Part shown: positions 28,601 through 37,265 of the stretch, piece after piece | Layout of the letters: each line of letters opens with the position of its first letter | Numbering within the stretch: the stretch's first letter is position 1 | DNA from: Amycolatopsis sulphurea | GTDB taxonomy: Bacteria > Actinomycetota > Actinomycetes > Mycobacteriales > Pseudonocardiaceae | Direction: 5' to 3' | NCBI RefSeq assembly: GCF_002564045.1 | Contig: NZ_PDJK01000002.1 | Coordinates: 4,712,001 to 4,776,000, forward strand | DNA: 64,000 nt | Program-made: the position numbers and the translations under genes | The notes under the pieces: generated by a model | What the model saw: only the letters and a program-made list of their open reading frames with translations | The model's database searches: none | Told to the model about the DNA's origin: nothing

Positions 28601-29784
28601 TGTCGCTTGTGGACGAATTCCAGTACGGGCTCGACGCCCCCATCTGCCTGACCTGGGAACTGACCTACGCCTGCAATCTGTCCTGTGTGCACTGCCTGTC
28701 CTCCTCGGGCCGGCGGGATCCGCGGGAGCTGAGCACCGCCGAGTGCAAGGCGCTGATCGACGAGTTCGAGCGCATGCAGGTGTTCTACGTGAACATCGGC
28801 GGCGGCGAGCCCACCGTGCGGGCCGATTTCTGGGAGCTGGTCGACTACGCCACCGAGCACCACGTCGGCGTCAAGTTCTCCACCAACGGGATCAAGATCA
28901 CCGACGAGGTCGCGCGGCGGCTGGCCGCCAGTGATTACGTCGACGTCCAGATCTCGCTGGACGGGGCGACCGCGGAGGTCAACGACCACGTCCGCGGCCC
29001 GGGTTCGTACGCCACCGCGATCCGTGCGATGGAACGGCTTTCCGCCGCGGGCTTCGAGAATTTCAAGATCTCCGTGGTGGTCACGCGGCAGAACGTGAGC
29101 CAGCTCGACGCGTTCAAGGCGATCGCCGACCGCTACCGCGCGCAGTTGCGGATCACCCGGCTGCGCCCGTCCGGCCGCGGCGCGGACGTGTGGGACGAGT
29201 TGCACCCGACGGCCGCGCAGCAGCGGGAGCTCTACGACTGGCTGGTGGCCAACGGGGACAACGTGCTCACCGGCGATTCGTTCTTCCACCTCGCCGGTTA
29301 CGGCGACGGCGGGCTGCCGGGCCTGAATTTGTGCGGGGCCGGGCGGGTGGTGTGCCTGGTCGATCCGGTCGGCGACGTCTACGCCTGCCCGTTCGCCATT
29401 CACGACACCTTCCTCGCCGGGAATGTCCGGACTGAGGGCGGATTCACCGGCGTGTGGCGGGAATCCGAGCTGTTCGCCGAGCTGCGCAACCCGCAGGGCG
29501 GTGGCGCCTGCACTTCGTGCTCGGCCTACGACGCCTGCCGGGGCGGGTGCATGGCCGCGAAGTTCTTCACCGGTCTCCCGCTGGACGGGCCGGACCCGGA
29601 ATGCGTGCGTGGGCACGGGGAACTCGCGTTGGCCGGGGTCGCCGCGGGCAGCGCGCCGAAGCCGTCGCTGGACCATTCGCACCGCAAGCGTGCGCCGGTG
29701 CCGGTGACCATCGGGATGCGCCGCCCGCCGGACCGGGCGTGCGACGAGAACCCGCTCGCCGGGTTCACGCCGCCGGGGCGGTGA
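28600..29784 (+). CDS. mftC: Mycofactocin radical SAM maturase MftC
   Basis: A 394-residue radical SAM/SPASM enzyme that oxidatively decarboxylates and cross-links the MftA C-terminus. The SAM cluster cysteines are Cys25, Cys29 and Cys32 (TYACNLSCVHC), followed by NIGGGEPTVRADF. The SPASM domain has cysteines in LNLCGAG, VYACPFAIH, ACTSCSAYDACRGGC and DPECVRG. ATG 28600 overlaps the mftB stop by one base. It is translationally coupled to mftE downstream. Confidence 0.96.
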   Translation: MSLVDEFQYGLDAPICLTWELTYACNLSCVHCLSSSGRRDPRELSTAECKALIDEFERMQVFYVNIGGGEPTVRADFWELVDYATEHHVGVKFSTNGIKITDEVARRLAASDYVDVQISLDGATAEVNDHVRGPGSYATAIRAMERLSAAGFENFKISVVVTRQNVSQLDAFKAIADRYRAQLRITRLRPSGRGADVWDELHPTAAQQRELYDWLVANGDNVLTGDSFFHLAGYGDGGLPGLNLCGAGRVVCLVDPVGDVYACPFAIHDTFLAGNVRTEGGFTGVWRESELFAELRNPQGGGACTSCSAYDACRGGCMAAKFFTGLPLDGPDPECVRGHGELALAGVAAGSAPKPSLDHSHRKRAPVPVTIGMRRPPDRACDENPLAGFTPPGR

Positions 29785-30470
29785 CCGGTGTGCGGCTGGC
29801 GGATGCGACGTGGCCGTCCGTCGCGGAGCGTGCGGCGGACGGGGCGATCCTGGCCGTGCCGATCGGGGCGACCGAACAGCACGGCCCGCATCTGCCGCTG
29901 AGCACGGACACCGATCTGGCCGTCGCGTTGTGTGAACGGCTGGCCGCGATTCGGCCGGACGTGCTGGTGGCGCCGCCGGTGCCGTACGGCTCCAGCGGTG
30001 AGCACGCCGGGTTCGCCGGGACGTTGTCGATCGGCCAGGCGGCGACGGAGCTGCTGTTGCTGGAACTCGGCCGTTCGGCGGGCGAGACGTTCCGGCACCT
30101 GCTGTTCGTTTCCGCGCACGGGGGCAACACCGGGCCGCTCGCGCGGGCGGTCGCCCGGCTGCGCGCGGAATCTCGGGACGTCGAGGTGTATCAGCCGCGC
30201 TGGCAAGGGGATCCGCATGCCGGGCGGCCGGAAACCGCGATGCAGCTGGCGTTGCGGCCCGATGTGGTCGAAATGGACTGTGCCGAGCCGGGGGATCGGC
30301 GGCCGCTCGGTGAGGTGCTGCCGTTGCTGCGCGAGGGAGGAGTGCGTGCGGTGAGCCACAACGGCGTGCTCGGCGATCCGACCGGGGCGAACGCGGCGGA
30401 GGGCGAGGAGCTGCTGACCGTGCTCACCGTGGCCTTGGTGTCCCAAGTGGACGGTTGGTGTCCGCGGTGA
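29781..30470 (+). CDS. mftE: Creatininase-family peptidase MftE
   Basis: A 229-residue creatininase-fold metallopeptidase that releases the Val-Tyr-derived core from modified MftA. Metal and catalytic residues lie in PIGATEQHGPHLPLSTDTDL and in LFVSAHGGNTGPLARAV. The GTG at 29781 overlaps the mftC stop. In mycobacteria the usual order is mftC-mftD-mftE-mftF; here mftE follows mftC and mftD is last. Confidence 0.94.
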   Translation: MTGVRLADATWPSVAERAADGAILAVPIGATEQHGPHLPLSTDTDLAVALCERLAAIRPDVLVAPPVPYGSSGEHAGFAGTLSIGQAATELLLLELGRSAGETFRHLLFVSAHGGNTGPLARAVARLRAESRDVEVYQPRWQGDPHAGRPETAMQLALRPDVVEMDCAEPGDRRPLGEVLPLLREGGVRAVSHNGVLGDPTGANAAEGEELLTVLTVALVSQVDGWCPR

Positions 30471-31261
30471 CCGCGCGGGTCGCGCTCGTCACCGGTGCGG
30501 CGCGGGGGATCGGGGCCGCGACCGTGCTGCGGCTGGCCCGGCAGGGGTACGCCGTGCTCGCGGTGGATCGTGCCTCGGATGATCCGGTGCTGCCGTATCC
30601 GATGGGTGGCGCGGACGAGCTGGCGGCCGTGGTGCGTGCTGCGCGGGAGCATTCGCCGGAGATCGGGGAGTTCGTCGCCGACGTCCGGGATCCGACGGCG
30701 ATCGCGGCCGCGGTCGCGGAGGTGGAAAACCGCTGGGGCGGAATGGATGTGGCGATCGCCGCGGCCGGCGTGATCGCCGGTGGGGTGCCGTTGTGGGAGG
30801 TGCCGCCGGATCAGGAACGGGCGGTGCTGGAGGTGAATCTCCACGGCGTGCTGAACCTCGCCCGCGTCGCGGTGCCCGCCCTGCTGCGGCGCCCACGTCC
30901 GAGATCGGGACGGTTCCTCGCGATTGCTTCCGCGGCGGCCACCCGCGGATTGCCGATGTTGGCTGCGTACTGTGCGGCGAAAGCGGCCGTCGCCGGGCTG
31001 ATCCACGCACTTGGGGTGGAGCTGGGCGATTCCGGGGTGACTGCGAACGCGGTGAGCCCCGGTTCGACCGATACCCCGATTCTCGCGGAGAGCGCCCGGC
31101 TGTACGACTTGCCGGACGCGGCCGCTTTCGCTGCGCAACAGCCGATGGGCCGGGTGCTCGATCCGGACGAGGTCGCCGCGGTGCTGGAGTTCCTGGCGGG
31201 GCCGGGCAGCAGCGCGATGACCGGCGCCGTGGTGCCGGTCGATGGAGGGCTAGCGCTATGA
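30467..31261 (+). CDS. Mycofactocin-associated SDR dehydrogenase
   Basis: A ~264-residue short-chain dehydrogenase with VALVTGAARGIGAATVLRLA for NAD binding, DVRDPTAI, the AAAGVIAGG loop, and a catalytic YCAAKAAV (Tyr and Lys); the usual Ser lies in IASAAAT. A short insert after strand 2 (DRASDDPVLPYPMGG) resembles that in mycofactocin-dependent SDRs, which hold NAD tightly and pass electrons to mycofactocin. It is embedded in the operon with GTGA-type overlaps on both sides. The start is GTG 30467; GTG 30458 is possible. Substrate unknown, probably an alcohol. Confidence 0.85.
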   Translation: MTARVALVTGAARGIGAATVLRLARQGYAVLAVDRASDDPVLPYPMGGADELAAVVRAAREHSPEIGEFVADVRDPTAIAAAVAEVENRWGGMDVAIAAAGVIAGGVPLWEVPPDQERAVLEVNLHGVLNLARVAVPALLRRPRPRSGRFLAIASAAATRGLPMLAAYCAAKAAVAGLIHALGVELGDSGVTANAVSPGSTDTPILAESARLYDLPDAAAFAAQQPMGRVLDPDEVAAVLEFLAGPGSSAMTGAVVPVDGGLAL

Positions 31262-32676
31262 AACCCCCACTGCCCCAAGGCTTTCGCATCCAGCTGGACC
31301 GTGACACGCGGCAGCTGACCGAGACGCTCTGGTACGGCGGAGCCCCGGCCCGCGTTCTGTGGCTGACCGAAGCCGGTCAGCGGGCCTGGCAGGAACTCGC
31401 CGACGGCCCGGTGACCTCGGCTGCCGCGGGGGTGCTCGCCCGTCAGCTCACCGACGCCGGGCTCGCGCACCCGGTCCCGCCGGAGCCGGGGGAACCGGAC
31501 GTCACCGTGGTGATTCCCGTGCACGACCGGGCCGTGCTTCTGGAACGTTGCCTCGCCGCGCTCGACGGACGGCATCCGGTGCTCGTCGTCGACGACGCCT
31601 CCGCCGACGCCGCGGAAGTGGCGGCCGTCGCGGCGAAGTACGGTGCGAAACTGGTGCGGCGTGACGTCAACGGTGGTCCCGGCGCTGCCCGAAACTCCGC
31701 GCTGGAACACGTCGACACCGAGCTGGTCGCTTTCCTGGACAGCGATTGCGTGCCCACCGAAGACTGGGCCGGACGGCTTGCCGCCCACTTCGCCGACCCG
31801 ATGATCGCCGCCGTCGCGCCACGCGTGCGTGCGCTCGCCGAGGACACCTGGGCGGGCCGCTACACCCGGGCGGCAAGCAGCCTCGACCTCGGCGACCGTC
31901 CCGCCCGCGTGCTGCCCGGTGGCCGCACCTCCTACGTGCCGACCGCTGCGCTCGTCGCCCGCGTCTGCGCGGTGCGGTCCGTCGGGGCCTTCGACGAGCG
32001 GTTGCGAGTGGGGGAGGACGTGGACCTCGTCTGGCGCCTTCACGCTGCGGGACACCGGATCCGGTACGCGCCGGACGTCCACGTCGACCACCACGAACCG
32101 GACACCTGGCGGGCGCTGCTCGGCCGCCGCGCCCGTTACGGCACGTCGGCCGCGCCGTTGTCGGTGCGGCATCCGAAATCGTTGGCGCCACTGGGATTGC
32201 ACCCGTGGCCCACGCTCACTGTCGCGGCCTTGCTCGCCCGTCGTCCGCTGCTCGCCGCGTTGGCGTTCGGCGGGGCGGCGGGCAGCATGGCCCGGCTGCT
32301 GAAGGCGCACGACGTCCCCACCCGGGACGTGGCGCGCACGATGGCCACCGCCGTCGGACAGACCTGGCTCGGCTGCGGCCGGTACGGCACGCAGTACGCC
32401 GCGCCGTTGCTGGCCGCGCTGATGATCCCGGGCGGACGGCGGAAGTGGGGCCGTCGCGCGGCGCTCGCCTCGCTGCTGTTCGGCCCGCCGCTGACCGCGT
32501 GGGTCAAGACCCGGCCCGCGCTCGATCCGGTCCGCTACACCGCCGCCGCGGTCGCGGACGACCTCGCCTACGGCGCCGGCGCCTGGTCCGGCTGCCTGAC
32601 CCACCGCACTGCGACGCCGCTGCGCCCGGCGCTCGTCCGGCGTCCGCTGCGGTTCGATCCGAAGGGAAAACGATGA
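31258..32676 (+). CDS. mftF: Mycofactocin glycosyltransferase MftF
   Basis: A 472-residue family 2 glycosyltransferase that adds the beta-1,4-glucose chain to mycofactocin. An N-terminal ~85-residue PqqD-like region (GFRIQLDRDTRQLTE) precedes the GT-A domain with VTVVIPVHDRAVLLERC, LVVDDAS, GPGAARNSALEH and LDSDCVP. The C-terminal third has hydrophobic helices that may contact the membrane. ATG 31258 overlaps the SDR stop. Confidence 0.92.
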   Translation: MKPPLPQGFRIQLDRDTRQLTETLWYGGAPARVLWLTEAGQRAWQELADGPVTSAAAGVLARQLTDAGLAHPVPPEPGEPDVTVVIPVHDRAVLLERCLAALDGRHPVLVVDDASADAAEVAAVAAKYGAKLVRRDVNGGPGAARNSALEHVDTELVAFLDSDCVPTEDWAGRLAAHFADPMIAAVAPRVRALAEDTWAGRYTRAASSLDLGDRPARVLPGGRTSYVPTAALVARVCAVRSVGAFDERLRVGEDVDLVWRLHAAGHRIRYAPDVHVDHHEPDTWRALLGRRARYGTSAAPLSVRHPKSLAPLGLHPWPTLTVAALLARRPLLAALAFGGAAGSMARLLKAHDVPTRDVARTMATAVGQTWLGCGRYGTQYAAPLLAALMIPGGRRKWGRRAALASLLFGPPLTAWVKTRPALDPVRYTAAAVADDLAYGAGAWSGCLTHRTATPLRPALVRRPLRFDPKGKR

Positions 32677-33860
32677 GCAACACCTGGTTCGAGTCCGTCG
32701 CGGAGGCGCAGCGCCGCGCGAAGAAACGTCTTCCCCGCTCGGTGTACTCCGCGTTGATCGCCGGTTCGGAGAAAGGCTTGACGCTCAACGACAATCTGGC
32801 CGCGTTCGACGAGCTGCGCTACGCCCCGCGCACCGCGGGGCACTCGGCCGAGCGTGTGCTGGGCACGCACGTGCTCGGCCGCGATGTCGCGCTTCCGGTG
32901 CTGATCTCGCCGACCGGAGTCCAGGCCGTGCACCCCGACGGCGAGGTGGCGGTGGCGCGCGCGGCGGCTGCGCGGGGTACCTCGATGGGCCTGTCCTCCT
33001 TTGGCAGCAAGCCGATCGAGGAGGTCGTCGCAGCGAATCCGAATACCTACTTCCAGGTCTACTGGACCGGCAGCCGCGAGGACATCCTGCGCCGCCTGGA
33101 ACGTGCCCGCGCGGCCGGTGCCGTCGGGATCATCCTCACCCTCGACTGGTCGTTTTCCCACAGCCGGGACTGGGGTAGCCCGCATATCCCCGAACGACTC
33201 AATTTCCGCGAGCTGCTGCGGTTCGCCCCGGAGGGCGCGACGCACCCGCGATGGCTGCTGGATTACGTCAAGACGCGGAAGCTGCCGGACCTGAGCGTGC
33301 CGAACATGGCGCAGCCGGGCGAGCCCGCGCCGACGTTCTTCGGCGCGTACGGGCAGTGGATGCAGACCCCACCTCCCTCGTGGGAGGACGTGCGGTGGCT
33401 GCGTACGCAGTGGGACGGGCCGTTCCTGCTCAAGGGCGTGATCCGGGTCGACGAGGCCCGCCGGGCGGTGGACGCCGGGGTCAGCGCGATCTCGGTGTCC
33501 AACCACGGCGGCAACAACCTGGACGGCACTCCCGCCACCATCCGCGCGCTGCCCGCGATCGCCGATGCCGTCGGCGATCAGGTGGAGGTCCTGCTCGACG
33601 GCGGGATCCGACGCGGCAGCGACGTGGTGAAGGCCCTCGCGCTCGGCGCCCGCGCGGTGCTGATCGGCCGCGCCTACCTGTGGGGGCTGGCCGCCGGTGG
33701 GCAGGCCGGCGTGGAGAACGTGCTCGACGTCCTCCGCAACGGCATCGACTCCACGCTGCTGGCGCTGGGCAAGCGGAGCGTGCACGAGCTGAGCCGGAAC
33801 GATCTTGTTGTCCCCCAAGGATTCGGCCTCGAGCTGGGGGACCAGGTGGTGGCTTCCTGA
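32673..33860 (+). CDS. mftD: FMN-dependent mycofactocin dehydrogenase MftD
   Basis: A 395-residue TIM-barrel enzyme of the L-lactate dehydrogenase/glycolate oxidase family. It oxidatively deaminates the released core to the alpha-keto amide redox centre (pre-mycofactocin). FMN-site motifs are LISPTGVQAVHPDGE, FLLKGVIRVDEA, ISVSNHGGNNLDGTPAT (with the catalytic His) and LLDGGIRRGSDVVKALALGA. ATG 32673 overlaps mftF. It closes the operon; remnants of an alcohol dehydrogenase follow. Confidence 0.94.
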   Translation: MSNTWFESVAEAQRRAKKRLPRSVYSALIAGSEKGLTLNDNLAAFDELRYAPRTAGHSAERVLGTHVLGRDVALPVLISPTGVQAVHPDGEVAVARAAAARGTSMGLSSFGSKPIEEVVAANPNTYFQVYWTGSREDILRRLERARAAGAVGIILTLDWSFSHSRDWGSPHIPERLNFRELLRFAPEGATHPRWLLDYVKTRKLPDLSVPNMAQPGEPAPTFFGAYGQWMQTPPPSWEDVRWLRTQWDGPFLLKGVIRVDEARRAVDAGVSAISVSNHGGNNLDGTPATIRALPAIADAVGDQVEVLLDGGIRRGSDVVKALALGARAVLIGRAYLWGLAAGGQAGVENVLDVLRNGIDSTLLALGKRSVHELSRNDLVVPQGFGLELGDQVVAS

Positions 33861-33900
33861 GGGGCCGCGCGGGGCTGGCCCAGCCGCTGCGGCGGAGGTA

Positions 33901-34008
33901 GGGCCGATTGTTCGGGCGACCTACACCCTGGAGGAAGTCAACCAGGGTTACGACGATCTGCTCGAGGGCCGCAACGTGCGCGGCGTCCTCGTGCACGACG
34001 CGGCGTGA
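33901..34008 (+). pseudogene. 3' remnant of an NDMA/mycofactocin-dependent alcohol dehydrogenase
   Basis: Only the last ~35 residues remain: IVRATYTLEEVNQGYDDLLE followed by GRNVRGVLVHD. This is the typical C-terminus of zinc alcohol dehydrogenases of the NDMA-dependent (Mno/Mdo-like) type, which use mycofactocin as electron acceptor. No start, zinc-binding or Rossmann part precedes it; the 40 bases before are unrelated, so most of the gene was deleted. The stop overlaps the start of the next gene. Confidence 0.75.
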
Positions 34009-34694
34009 GCGGACTGCACGCGGTGGCGGGGCCGGGCGCGGTGCCCGGCCCCGCGTCCTTCGCCGGCGCGGTCGTCGGCCGGGAGCGGGAGATCGAGCTG
34101 CTGCTCGCCGGGCTCGACGCGGGCGCGCACGTGGTGCTCGAAGGGCCGCCGGGCACCGGGAAGACCACGCTGCTGCGGGTCATCGCGTCGGCGGGCGACG
34201 CCGAGTTCGTGTTCGTGGAAGGCAATGCCGAGCTGACCCCCGCGCGGCTGATCGGCCACTTCGACCCGTCGCAGGTGCTCGCGAAGAGGTATTCCGCGGA
34301 GACCTTTGTGGACGGTCCGCTGGCCGAAGCGCTGCGCTCGGGCGGATTGCTCTACGTGGAGGAGGTGAACCGGGTACCCGGGGAGACGCTAGACGTGCTG
34401 ATCACCGTGATGTCGGAGGGGGAGCGCCACGCCGAAACCCGAAGCCGTGAAGGGCCCCTTCACAGACTCCACTCGGCAGCCGCGACGCACCCGCCTGGCG
34501 AGTATTTCCGCCCCACGGACGACGAGGATCCCTTGCCGGCTGCGCGTTCTTGTGCGGAGCTGGTGATCCTGGCCCCAGCTGACGACTGCGCGGAGGCGGC
34601 TGGTTTCGCGCGGTGGGCCGGTGCTCGGTGGCGCCCTTTGCCGGGGCTGGCGGCGGCACCTGCGGCGTTGGCAAAGTTGCTTGACCGGTCGTGA
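34005..34694 (+). pseudogene. Truncated MoxR/CbbQ-like AAA+ ATPase
   Basis: The first ~145 residues are a good MoxR-type AAA+ start: VVGREREIELLL, Walker A EGPPGTGKTTLL, Walker B LLYVEEVNRVPGETLDVL and ITVMSEGE. Homology stops at about 34440, exactly where the GTGAAGGGCCCCTTCAC palindrome begins. The remaining ~80 codons are unrelated sequence up to 34694. The sensor, arginine finger and lid parts are missing, so the protein is probably inactive. Such ATPases, with VWA-domain partners, often sit near mycofactocin-dependent dehydrogenases. Confidence 0.75.
34445..34461. repeat. GTGAAGGGCCCCTTCAC palindrome at the ATPase break
   Basis: A single 17-base copy of the dispersed palindrome lies at the point where the MoxR-like ATPase loses homology. 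It marks a recombination or deletion junction inside the former gene. Confidence 0.85.
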
Positions 34695-34730
34695 GCGGGA
34701 GTTCTGCGAGGGCGGTTCCTGCCGGGTTGG

Positions 34731-36350
34731 CTACCCGCCGCTGGTGATCCGGTAGAGGTGATGGTCCCTCTCGGCGTAGACGGTGAGGGTCTCGTTGCCT
34801 GGGCGGGCGGTGGCCTGCCAGGTCATTCCGTCGGGGAGGCCGGGCGCGGTGGACGGCAGCCCGGTGATGCCGCCGCCGGTGATGGTCCCCGTGGCGTCGG
34901 CCAGCAGGATGCAGTCGGGTTTGGCGGCGTTGATGGTGGCCCAGCCGGTGACGAGGGTGTCGCCGATGATGCGCCTGGTGGTAACCGCACCGTGGGTGTC
35001 ACCGGTGGCTTCGGGGCCGGGCAGGTCGGTGGCGTCGGCCGTCCGGAGGGAGTCGCCGAGTTCGTGGCCGTGGCAGCCAAGGGTGAATTCGGGATCGAAG
35101 GGGTAGGCGCCGAGCGCGCGGGCGGCGGGGATGACGTCGCGCTGGATGTGGAGCTGGGTGAGGACGGCAGGGGCGTTGACGCGCAGGGCGATCGCGGTGA
35201 GGGCGAGCGGGGCGTAGCCGCGGCGGGTGTTGTCGGCCTTGGTGGCGCCGATGGCGTGGGTGGCCAGCGAGACGGCGACGACGGCGACGACCATCGCACG
35301 GAGCGGCCATTGTGGACGATAGAGGGCGACGAGGACGAGCAGGGCGCTGGTGGCGAGCGCGGCAAGGACGACGTAACGGCTGATGAGCCCGACGTTGCCG
35401 ATCGGGACCTGGCTGCTGGTACGGCCGAGTCCGATGAGGACAGCGAGGGCGAGACTGTAGCAGCCGAGCCCGATCCATCCGGCGGCTTGCGGTTCCGCGT
35501 GCAGGGTGGTGGACAGCAAAGCCAGCAGTGCCAGGGTGAGCGCTCCGGCGATGATCGCGGCGACGGCCAGATCTGCGGACCACAGGCCGCCGAGCGCGAC
35601 GAGGATCACCGACAGCCGTCCGTCGGGGTCGAACGCCGAAGTGGCCAGGGACTGCTGCCCGACCGGTTTGGTGAGCAGCCATCCGGCGATGACGACGGCA
35701 CCGGCGGCGGCGAAACCGAGCGCCGTGGTGCGCCGGCCGCGCAGCCCGAAAACGATTGCGACGACGAAAAGAACCGGTAGCCCGGCACCGAAGCTGAGGC
35801 ATGCCAGCACGGATGCGATCGCGGCCGTCCACACGCGACCGTGGTGTGCCCGGGATATCGCCAGCGCGCTGAAGAACACCGCCGGGATCCAGCTGATTCC
35901 ATTGGTTCCCTGCAACCAGATCTCGGCTGCGTGGGAGGTGAAAAGAAGCCAGGAGAACCCGGCGGTGAGGGCGAATTTACCTTGTGCTGAAAGGGATTTA
36001 GGCAGCATCGAATACAGGCAGGCGACGATACCGCCGACGAGAGCGACGGTGAGAACGGTCAGCGGCCGGTTGTCGCCGCCGAACCAGGCCGCGTCGGCAT
36101 AGAACAGCAGCGACGGGAGGACGAACGGCTGTTCCAGATGGTAGGCGAACACCTGCCCGAACAGCAGGTTCCCGCCATCGTCGGTGATTCTGGCCAGGAC
36201 GTGCCAATAGTCGAGCAGTACGTGGATCCGGGGCGCCCGCCATGCCGCCAGCAGCGCCAGCAGGGCCGGGATCACTCCGGCCACCGCAAGGACCGCGGTG
36301 GTGAAGTGTCTGCCGGAGCGGGCAGCGGTGGTGGGGACTGTCGCAAGCAA
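34731..36350 (-). CDS. Polytopic membrane protein of unknown function
   Basis: A 539-residue protein with about 11 hydrophobic helices spread over residues 18-360 and a ~170-residue extracytoplasmic C-terminal domain. The first extracellular loop has acidic and aromatic residues (LLDYWHVLARITDDGGN), reminiscent of GT-C-like enzymes of lipid-linked sugar transfer, but no diagnostic motif is present. The likely start is TTG 36350 with GGGAG just upstream. It is isolated in a decayed region. Function unknown. Confidence 0.7.
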   Translation of the reverse strand: MLATVPTTAARSGRHFTTAVLAVAGVIPALLALLAAWRAPRIHVLLDYWHVLARITDDGGNLLFGQVFAYHLEQPFVLPSLLFYADAAWFGGDNRPLTVLTVALVGGIVACLYSMLPKSLSAQGKFALTAGFSWLLFTSHAAEIWLQGTNGISWIPAVFFSALAISRAHHGRVWTAAIASVLACLSFGAGLPVLFVVAIVFGLRGRRTTALGFAAAGAVVIAGWLLTKPVGQQSLATSAFDPDGRLSVILVALGGLWSADLAVAAIIAGALTLALLALLSTTLHAEPQAAGWIGLGCYSLALAVLIGLGRTSSQVPIGNVGLISRYVVLAALATSALLVLVALYRPQWPLRAMVVAVVAVSLATHAIGATKADNTRRGYAPLALTAIALRVNAPAVLTQLHIQRDVIPAARALGAYPFDPEFTLGCHGHELGDSLRTADATDLPGPEATGDTHGAVTTRRIIGDTLVTGWATINAAKPDCILLADATGTITGGGITGLPSTAPGLPDGMTWQATARPGNETLTVYAERDHHLYRITSGG

Positions 36351-36653
36351 AGGGATCTCCCTGGCCGAGTTCGGGCGCCGTCCGCCCGGGGATGTCCCGG
36401 ACGAGCTCGCCAGGGCTTCGAATCGGATTTTTTACCGTTCTTTTGTTCACTCGGCAAGCGTGATATTCGCCTCACGCAACGCTGTAACGATGATGGGTGG
36501 TTGCACCGATGCGATCTTCGCAAGCCCAGAAAGACGAGGCTTTCCGGGCGGCCCGGTCGGTGCTCTTTGGCGCCACGACCGGGTCGCGGAGCGCCACCGT
36601 GCTCCGCGTTCGGGTGGCGCGGGCGTGGACTCGTGCCGGGGGAGGGACTGACT
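36351..36653. other. Intergenic region, relatively AT-rich
   Basis: About 300 bases between divergent genes. The middle (36425-36500) is clearly more AT-rich than the surroundings, with a run of T at 36429-36434 and TTTTGTTCAC, and could hold promoters for both sides. I see no gene here. Confidence 0.4.
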
Positions 36654-37034
36654 GTGCGTCGGTTGTCGTGTGCTGCCCAGACGAGCGGAGTGCTCCGGGC
36701 CGTGCTGGTGCTGGTGATCGCGGTGCTGCTGGCCGGGGGATGGAGGCGGTCGCGCCCCCGGCATGGGCAGCTGAGCCGGAACGGGTTGCGCCCCATGATC
36801 TTCCGTTGTTGCCTGCGGTTCCGCCACGAGTTCCGCAATTGTCGAAGCCCTCGACGGCGGATTTCTCGGCGCAGTCGCATTTCGATCCGGGGAAGTCGAA
36901 GCCGGTGTCGCGGTCGATGTTCGCCACCGAATACGAGAACCCGGACGGCACCCGGTCGCTGCGGCAGTCGAACCAACCGCTCAACGTGCAGGACGGCAAA
37001 GGCGCGTGGCAGCCGGTCGACACCGCGTGGGTAA
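36654..37034 (+). pseudogene. N-terminal remnant of a secreted RHS-type protein, frameshifted
   Basis: GTG 36654 has GGAGGGA upstream and begins a clear signal peptide (VRRLSCAAQTSGVLRAVLVL and a Leu/Val core). At a run of five G (36735-36739) the frame changes. The next frame continues with an AWAAEPE cleavage-like site and a segment reading SMFATEYENPDGTRSLRQSN then GKGAWQPVDTAWV. That is the conserved start of actinobacterial RHS-repeat proteins (often polymorphic toxins). Homology stops at about 37034 and a monooxygenase fragment takes over. A one-base loss in the G run explains the frameshift. Confidence 0.75.
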
Positions 37035-37035
37035 A

Positions 37036-37257
37036 TGCTGGGGCCTGGGCTCGGCGACCACCAAGGACCCCGGCCCGTGGGAGGGCGAACAGCGCAACAT
37101 GTGGAAGCCCACCCAGCAGCCGGGCCTGTGGTTCCACGGCGGCAACCTGCACCAGTCCCGGCACTACTCGCTCTACCTCGCGCTGCAGCTGAAGGCCCGC
37201 TACGAGGGCCTGGCGACCCCCGTCTACGGTCTGCCGGAAGTCCAGCACCTCTCCTGA
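37036..37257 (+). pseudogene. C-terminal remnant of a flavin-containing monooxygenase
   Basis: Roughly 70 codons ending at 37257 read WGLGSATTKDPGPWEGEQRN, then MWKPTQQPGLWFHGGNLHQS and RHYSLYLALQLKAR. This matches the C-terminal end of NAD(P)/FAD-binding monooxygenases of the CzcO/FMO type. No FAD or NADPH site precedes it; upstream is the RHS remnant in another frame. It is therefore a deletion scar that joins two unrelated genes. Confidence 0.72.
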
Positions 37258-37265
37258 CCAAAGGC

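Noticed and set aside
32004-33860. Second glycosyltransferase or dehydrogenase in alternate frames over mftF and mftD
   Set aside because: These are shadow frames; the true frames carry all motifs and the coupled start/stop overlaps.
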